Source: Thermincola carboxydiphila (GTDB taxonomy: Bacteria; Bacillota; Thermincolia; Thermincolales; UBA2595). Taken from it: DNA of 64,000 nt. Under the pieces are notes generated by a model. It was given only the letters and a program-made list of their open reading frames with translations, was not told the origin of the DNA and ran no database searches. The stretch spans positions 1 to 64,000 of the forward strand of contig JAENZJ010000005.1 in assembly GCA_016841325.1 (NCBI GenBank), in the 5' to 3' direction. A program made the translations under genes and the position numbers. Position 1 is the stretch's first letter, and every line of letters starts with the position of its first letter. Shown piece after piece: positions 1 through 9,300 of the stretch.

Positions 1-74
1 CCATTCCGGTGGGCATGGTGTATCTTTGAGTGAGATAACGGATGCCGGCTGAAAGTTCTCCATCGGAGCCGCCG
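1..74 (-). pseudogene. Fragment of a second cotJC copy (73/74 bp identical to 20365-20438), truncated on its 5'-coding side; continues off the left window edge
   Basis: Direct comparison: ccattccggtgggcatggtg...gccgccg matches 20365-20438 with a single mismatch at position 56. Confidence 0.85.
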
Positions 75-349
75 GACTTCATGTTTTATTTTCTGAGAAC
101 AGGACATAAACAATAGAAAGATTACTGATGAAGTCGATATTCAGTGTTTATTATGAGAGGTTAAGTTAAGATTTTAGACCTCTTTTTTTGTATTTCCAAA
201 TTTCAACCCTTAATAACCGCATTTTAGCCCCTAAAAGCCGCATTTGAGGTAGAAATAACAGGAATTAATGGTAATTTTGTTAAATTAATCTCAGGAATTT
301 GAAATTTTAACATATCTTTAAATTTAAAGAATGTGATATAAGGGGAGAA

Positions 350-3300
350 GTGCTGATGATTAGAAAAGGAAGAACTGACGGATATCGAAGAATTTTAAGT
401 ATCATTTTAAGTATACTGATTGTGTTTCCGACTTATTTGTTTCCAATAACTAATGTTGGCCCAAGTAGTCCTGCCAAGGCAGAAGATGATACCGTTGCCC
501 CGACAGTGAGCATAACCTCCCCGGCTAATAATACAATTGTGGGTACGGCCGGAGATACAGTGACAATCACGGCCAATGCCAGTGATGCAGTAGGGATAGC
601 GAAGGTAGAGTTTTATGTAGACAATACGCTGGTAGGCGAGAGTGTGTATGCCCCTTACAGCTGCAGTTGGGTAGCGACAGGAGGAAGCCATACTGTTTTC
701 GCAAAAGCATATGATGCGGCAGGAAATGTAGGGACAAGCAGCAGCATAACGATAAAGGCGAGTGCTGAAGTAACGGTAACCAGCCCGGGTGATGGGAGTA
801 CGGTAAGTGGGATGGTAACCAACTTCACCGGTACATTCAGCACACCACTGAACCCTGGCTATTATACCATGCTGTATATAGATGGTAACCAAGTAGCCCA
901 ATATGTTACCAGTGGTCCGAGTGTAAGTATTAATTACAACTGGGATACAACACAGTATGCAAACGGCAGTACTCATGAAATAAAGATATCAGGCTACACA
1001 GCAACGGGGAACGTTTACTCATATGGCACAAGCACAGTAACAGTGAACAACGAAACAGATACCGTTGCCCCGACAGTGAGCATAACCTCCCCGGCTAATA
1101 ATACAATTGTGGGTACGGCCGGAGATACAGTGACAATCACGGCCAATGCCAGTGATGCAGTAGGGATAGCGAAGGTAGAGTTTTATGTAGACAATACGCT
1201 GGTAGGCGAGAGTGTGTATGCCCCTTACAGCTGCAGTTGGGTAGCGACAGGAGGAAGCCATACTGTTTTCGCAAAAGCATATGATGCGGCAGGAAATGTA
1301 GGGACAAGCAGCAGCATAACGATAAAGGCGAGTGCTGAAGTAACGGTAACCAGCCCGGGTGATGGGAGTACGGTAAGTGGGATGGTAACCAACTTCACCG
1401 GTACATTCAGCACACCACTGAACCCTGGCTATTATACCATGCTGTATATAGATGGTAACCAAGTAGCCCAATATGTTACCAGTGGTCCGAGTGTAAGTAT
1501 TAATTACAACTGGGATACAACACAGTATGCAAACGGCAGTACTCATGAAATAAAGATATCAGGCTACACAGCAACGGGGAACGTTTACTCATATGGCACA
1601 AGCACAGTAACAGTGAATAATTCGCCGTCTGATATCATTCCACCCACGGTTATCGCCTCTCCTGCCGGCGGGACATTTACTACTCCAATAGATATCACAC
1701 TATCAGCAGATGAACCCGCAGCAATTTACTATACCGTTGATGGCAGTGAGCCCACTGTATCGAGCTTTGTTTACAGTGAACCAATTAGCATTTCCGCTAA
1801 TACCAATCTAAAGTTCTTCGGAGAAGACCTGTCAGGAAATTTATCAGAAATCGTGGAAGAAAACTACATTATTGATACTGATGCACCTGCAGTAACAATA
1901 ACATCTCCTATAAACGGTGCATCTGTTAGAGGTATGCAAAACATCCAAGTTACTGCCTCAGACCCGAATGGAATATTAAGAACAGATCTATATATTGACG
2001 ATATTTTAGTTGGCTCAGATACCGTTTCAAATTATGTGTATCAGTGGAATACTGATTTTGATGATGAAGGACAGCATGTTATCAGTGCAAAAGTATATGA
2101 TACTGTTAATAATGTTGCTATCACCAGTGTGACAGTAAATGTTGACCGGGCTGTTCCGGTAATTTCCAACGTCAAAGTAATACGTAACGCAACAAATGCT
2201 GTTGTAACCTGGGATACCAGTGAGCCGTGTGATTCAATGGTGGATTATGGAACAACAAGCTCCCTGGGATTATCCAGTCCGATTGATTCAAATTTAAGTA
2301 CACATCACAGAGTAGTTGTATTGCTGGAACCTAGCAGCGGGACAACAGGACAGACATTTTATTTCAGAGCAGTTTCAAAGGACGGAGCAGGGAATGTAGT
2401 AAATTCTGCAACAACAAGCAAGTTGATCAAAATGTATATAGGCACCTGGCTCATGAATGGTAATTACCGTCCTGTTGACACAAGCACAGCGCTTCAGACT
2501 GACTTTATCGGCGGGGAAGCTGTTGCTGAACCATATGAGGGCAAGTTGGATTCGGGAAAAGTATGGGCCAAGGTTGAAACAGATACTGACCGAAATATAT
2601 ATATCCCGACGTTCATGGGGCCTAATATTGGATATTCCACATATGATTATACAAATGTATATGCATTTACCTATGTGTATTCTCCTGTCAGCCAAAGTGC
2701 AGATCTTAAACTTACCATTGATGATCAAGCCAAAATTTGGTTAAATGAAAACCTCGTTTTCACGGCTGATGGAAGTGCCGGCAGCTTTACAGCCAGTAAT
2801 GTCCAGCTGAATCAGGGGTGGAACAAACTTTTAATTAAGGTTAAAAACAACTTCGGGGGGTGTGGATTTGATGCAGCTTTTGCCCAGCCCGGTACATCTA
2901 TCCCTGTTTATGGGCTGTTATACCAGTTAGAACCGAACTTTGCAGAAGAACCTGATATTACTCCGCCAGCCATATATCCGACGATTGGAATAGACAGTGC
3001 CGGAAATGGACAGGTCTCATGGCAGACCACAGAACTGAGTCCGGCTTATATGGAGCATGGTCCGACAACCAGTTACGGAACCGTTATTTCCACTACCAAT
3101 AAAACAGTTAATCACTTAGCTGCCATCAATAACCTGGGCTCTGCAGAAAACTATTGTTTTAATTTCACATCAACAGACAGATTAGGCACCAGTTCTTCCA
3201 AAGAAGTGGTTTATCCTCTGATTCATGATGCCGGCATAACCTTAACGTCTGCAACGGCAACTGTTAGCTGGGCTACCTATGCTCCTGCTGACAGCCAGAT

Positions 3301-6300
3301 TGAATGGGGGACTACAACAAGCTTTGGACAGCAGAATATCCTTGATAGCTCAATGGTGTCCAGGCACTCAATGGTTATTACCGGCCTTAGCCCCAATACC
3401 ACCTATTATTTCCGAATAAAATCCAGGATTGATGATGGTACCCTGTATACTTTTGAACTCAAAGGAACAACTCAAAGCACTTATATCCGTAATTGGCTTG
3501 TAAATGGCTTATACTCTACACCTGATGCTAATGACCTTCTGACAATGGATTTCTTAAACAGTGAACAAAATGTTATTCCTTATGAACGCAAACCTGAGGG
3601 TGACTATATATGGGCGAAGGTTATTTCGACATACGATACAATCAATGTTAGAAACCTTTTTCCGGCTCCACTTGTAGGAGAGTACCAGTACAAAACAATG
3701 TATGCACATACATACGTATACTCCCCAGAACCCCAGAGCCCTTATTTAAGTATGGGTTCTGATGATGGGATAAGAGCCTGGGTCAACGGCGAATTAGTCT
3801 GGTCAAATGACGTTGTCAGAACCTGTACTAATGACCAGGATAAAGTTCAGGTACTACTTAATCCGGGTTGGAATAAGCTTTTGATAAAAGTAAAGAACAT
3901 GACAAGCAGCTACGGGTTCTCTGTGAGGTTTACGGATGCTGAAGGCAATCCACTGGATTTTAAATACCAGTTGGATGACCCCGCTCAGTTTAGTATAACT
4001 CCGGATACCGTTCCACCAAATATATATAATGTTAAGACATCGATTACCGAATATAACAAGGTGCGAGTGGAATGGTGCACAGATGAAGCCGCTACCAGTT
4101 ATCTTGAATGGGGTAAAGATACAAATTATGGGTCAAGTCTCTCTTCTGCCATTTTGAGCATTAAACACTGGTATGACATAGGTCCGTTAGAAGCAAATAC
4201 CACATATCACTTAAGGCTTGCAGGCTCAGACTATGCCGTAAATAACTTTGTTTATGATGACTTTACCGTTTTGACCGGCCAGGGGACTGCGCCTTTTATC
4301 AAAAGCTGGCTGATAAACGGCACCTATACCAATACTGACAGTGATACCAGGCTGACAGTTGATTATCTGGGCGGTGAGTCAATCGCCAAACCCCTCGACG
4401 GGGAAGGCACTCTGGCCATGGGCAAGAACTGGAAGGAAATAACTTCTGAGGGCGACTACATTGATCTTTCAGGTGAGTACGGTACTTCACCGGATTCAGT
4501 TGCTTATGCCCATATTTATGTCGAATCTATTACTGCAAAATCAGACCATTATCTGTGGCTGGGAACCACAGGCGGAGCCAACGTTTTTGTCAACGGAACG
4601 AGTGTATTTACCCATGTGTACAGCAGGGAACACCAGTTTAACGAAGACATTATCCCACTTCAACTGAAGGATGGCCTTAATACAATATTGATTAAGCTAA
4701 CCCCCGGAGAAAACGGCCAATTCGGGTTTTCAGCAAGGGTTGCAATGATAAATGGGAATCCACTGGGCATCAGTACCTTTGCAAATTACCAGTCACAGGG
4801 CGACCCTGAACCGTTCTTTACGGGGTATGGAGAATTAGTTCAGGCATATACTGGCCTGCAGTATGGAAAGAACAATGTTTCTATCAGGACCTCGTACAAT
4901 CTCGGGCAATCATGGTTTCAATCGGTCCAGCTTGCCAGCGACGCTTCTGGTCCAAGCTGGGCTCAAATAGGTAATAAAAAAGGATTATTCTATAAAAAAC
5001 TGGTTGACGGGAAATGGCAGGTAGCCTATAAGGTTACAGAGAATGACGTCAATTCCTGGACTGATGAAATTATCTTATCTAATTCGGCAGTGAGCATATA
5101 TAATGTGGATGCCACAGAGGACCCGGCTGCAAAGAAGGTATATGTGTTCTACAGTGATGACACAGGAATTTTAAGGTACAGGGTTTCATCCGACCTTGTC
5201 ACATGGACGGCTGAACAAACTGTGCCTGTCACCCTGGCCCCCAATTCTTATCCTAACAGGTATCCCTCCTTTGGCATTGAAAAGCTTAGGAACGGGAACT
5301 GGGGACTGGCCTATATAGCAGCTGACGACAGTACTTATCACTACTCAAAAGCATTGTTTACCACGTCAAAGAACCTGATTGACTGGCAAGAACCCTCAAT
5401 TTTAATGGCCAGCACTCTTTGGGAGAGACCCAGCCAGGTCCATTACTATGAGGATGACAACGGCAACCTGTTTGCCGGCATCCAGAGATGGAAGCACTTG
5501 TCAACATTCAATATGTATTCAAGCAAGAGTGTCGACGGAGGGGCAAGCTGGAGCAATCCCGTTATTGTAGACTCTGATGAATCTTCCTGGTCAAGTGAAC
5601 ATTATGATCCTATTGGTAATGTTAAACTTTACTACGGGAAAAATGGCAAGATTAAGGAAGCTTACTTGCTTAAGATTTATGACGGCCCTGTCGTTGAGGA
5701 TAATGTTTTTGGATTTGGCCACAACTCCGGGGAGGAAGGCTTTGGAGTAAACCCGGCCATAGGTAATTACTCATATCAAAATGAAGATGTGAAAATCCCT
5801 GGTATAGGTGTGCCTCTTGACTTCACCAGAAGCTATAATTCCTCAGGAGCCAAGGCCGACGGAGTTTTGGGCTATGGCTGGACCCACAACTATAATCTGG
5901 AACTGTCAGTAAACCTCAATGGAATAATAAATGTAAGTACCGAAGACGGGCGCATGGATTCTTTCCTTCTGGGTCCTGATAACAACTACATTCCATTCCC
6001 CGGAGTATATGATACACTGATTAAAAATGCTGACGGGACCTGGAGCCTGAAGCGTACCAACAAGACAACCCTGGATTTTGACAATGAAGGCAAAATTACT
6101 AAGATCACTGATAAGAACGGCAATACCCTGGCCTTTACATATGATTCAAATAAACGGCTGATTAAAGTAACAGAAGCTGCCGGGAGGACCCTCACCTTTG
6201 ATCATGATTCAAATGGTCACATAGTTAAAGTAACCGATCCGCTTAACCGGGAGTATATATACGGGTATAACAGCGGTAACCTAACCACATATACAGACCC

Positions 6301-9300
6301 GGGAGGTGGAACAACAACATATATATATGATACAGAACACCGCATTATAGAGGTGAAAGATCCGCGAAACAACCGGGCCATTAAGGTGAATTATGACGCC
6401 AATGGCAAGGTTGCCAGCCAGGAGGATGCCAAGGGGAACGTGACTTCCTTTGGGTATGATTTAACGACCAGGAAGACCACTATCACTGAAGGGGGTAAAA
6501 CCAAGACCCAGGAATTCGACGGGTATTTCCGGCTGGTTAAAGAAACTGACCCGCTTGGGTATATCACTACATATACCTATGATGGGTTAGGAAACAGGAA
6601 AACCATAACCAACGCCAATGGCAATGTGACCTCTTATGACTATGACTTAAACGGCAATTTAACCCGGACTACTGACCCATTGGGCAACACTAGTGAAAAC
6701 TATTATAACGATGACAGTGACCTGATTTACAGAAAAGACCCCAATGGTAACATCACAAGATTTGATTATGACAGCAAAGGCAACCTGCTGACTACCCATA
6801 TGCCCAGTGGTAAAGATATATCCTATACCTATTATGCAAACGGCCTGCCGCAAACTGTGACTGATGCCAATAACGGGACCACGACCTTCATATATGATCA
6901 GTACGGCTATATAGAAAAGCAGACAGACCCCCTGGGTAACAGCATCAGCTACACCTATGACGCGGTCGGGCGAAGGCTGAGTGTCACTGATGCGGTATAC
7001 AATACTACTTCCTTTACTTATGATAACCTGGATAACCTCCTGACAGCCACTGACCCATTGAACAGGACAACGGTTTATGAATATGATGCCAATGGGAATA
7101 AGATTAAGGAAACTAATCCCCTTGGGAAAATTACCACATATACGTATGACGAGCTTAACCAGCTTACCCAGGTTATCGATGCGGCAGGCAGCATCACTGC
7201 CATGGAGTATAATGCAGACGGCAACCTGGTCAAAGTGACAGACGCTTTGGGTGGTATCACCACCAATACCTATGATGACGGCGGGCGCTTGACTTACACC
7301 ACGGATGCCAATGGTCACAGTACTGCTTATTCATATGACGGGAATGACAACCTGCTGACCATGATTGATGCCCTGGGCAAATCTACCACCTTCACTTATG
7401 ATACCAATGACCGCCTGTCTTCGGTTACTGACCCTCTGGGCAGGACAACGACATACGAATATGATGCCGGTGGGAACAAAACTAAAGAGATTGACCCCCT
7501 TGGTTTTTCAACCCTCTTTACTTATGATTCGATGAACAATCTTGTAACTGTTCGGGACGCTGCTTACAGGGTAACCACATATTATTATGACGGTAACAGT
7601 AATAATACCAGAATAGTTGATGCCGAGGGGAATGTAACAGAGAATGAGTATGATAAAAATAACCGTCTGGTCAAAGAGATCAGGCATAACATTCCTGCAG
7701 ACCAGATAACAGAATACAGGTATGACCCCAATGACCGGGTTATTCAAACAATTTATCCGGGCGGGGTTACAACTTCAAATTCTTATGACAGTGCCGGCAA
7801 CCTGATATCCTTCACTGACGGCAGGGGATATACCACCGTTTACGAATATAACGCCCTGAATAAAGTAGTAAGTGTCACAGATGCGGTATATAACACCCGG
7901 ACCATAAACTATGACGACCTGGGCAGGGTCAGCAGTGAAACTGACTGGCTCGGCAATGTTACTTCATATGAGTATGACAAACTGGGCCGGAAGGTTAAGG
8001 AGAATTATCCTGACCTCAGCAGCCGGACATTTACCTTTGACCCGGTCGGAAACCTGCTTACCGAAACTGACGGGGAAGGCCATATCACTTTATACACATA
8101 TGACGAACTGGACCGTCCGGTCACAGTAACCGATGCGGTCTATGGCATTACCAGGTATACCTATGATGATGCCGGTAACATGATTTCCGAAACAAATGCC
8201 CTGAATAACATTACAACATACCGTTATGACGGCCTTGACCGGCTGATCGAAACTGTCCTGCCGGGAGGAACAACAACAACCTACAGTTATGACCCTGCAG
8301 GAAACCTTAAAACAGCCACAGACCCCAATGGACATACGACAGTTTACGATTATGACAATATTGACAGGCTGATTAAAATTACAGATGCCCTTGGTAATAC
8401 AACCCAATACGAATATGACGCACTGGGCAACCGGACGAGACTAATTGATGCCAGGGGCAAGGCCACACGGTTCAGCTATAACGAGCGGAACCTGATGGTG
8501 TCGGTAACTGACCCCCTGAACCATACAATGTCCTATGAATATGACGCCAATGGCAATATGGTTAAAATGACAGATGCCAGGGGCAGCAGCACCCTGTATG
8601 AATTTGACCCGTTAAACCGCATGATTACTGTCACCGACCCCCTGAACAGAGCCAGGAATTTAGCCTATGATGCCAATGGCAACCAGACCAGTGTCACAGA
8701 TGCCAAAGGACAGGTAACCGGGTATGATTATGATGCCATGAACCGGGTGACCACCATCACCAGACCGGATAATCAAACCATCAGTTACACATATGACAAG
8801 AACGGCGCCAGGACGATGATGTCTGACCCCACAGGTGACGTCAACTATACCTATGATGACCTGAACAGGCCGGTAAAAGCCAGCTACTCACGAAACGGGC
8901 TGGACATGAACTATGCTTATGATGCCATAGGCAACAGGACTCTGCTCACCGTAACCAGGGGAGAGACAGTAATCTACAGTGTTTATTACAGCTATGATGA
9001 ACAGAACCGGCTCACCGAACTGACTGACAAAGACGGAAACACATTCACCTTCGGTTATGACAGCGCCGGAAATGTCACCGAAGTAAACTATCCTAACGGC
9101 ACAAAAGCCACATTTACTTATGACGATGTCAACCAGGTAACCGCCATCAATAACCTGAAAACTGCCGGAGGGAACATCAGGAACTACACATACACATATA
9201 ATCCTAACGGCTACCGGACCCAGATGACGGTTGACGGAGCAGAAGTCATTGATTATGACTATGACGACCTGGGCCAGCTCACCGGGCTAACAGACAAGAG

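Noticed and set aside
407-1546. Long antisense ORFs (407-976, 1019-1546) in the Rhs N-terminal repeats
   Set aside because: Shadow ORFs of the highly repetitive sense codons; the duplicate appears only because the DNA is duplicated
6659-7318. 219-aa antisense ORF within YD repeats
   Set aside because: Composition is the reverse shadow of YD-repeat codons; no RBS or recognisable domain
5750-9300. Regularly spaced short repeats that could be mistaken for CRISPR
   Set aside because: These are degenerate YD-repeat codons inside a continuous ORF, not direct repeats with unique spacers
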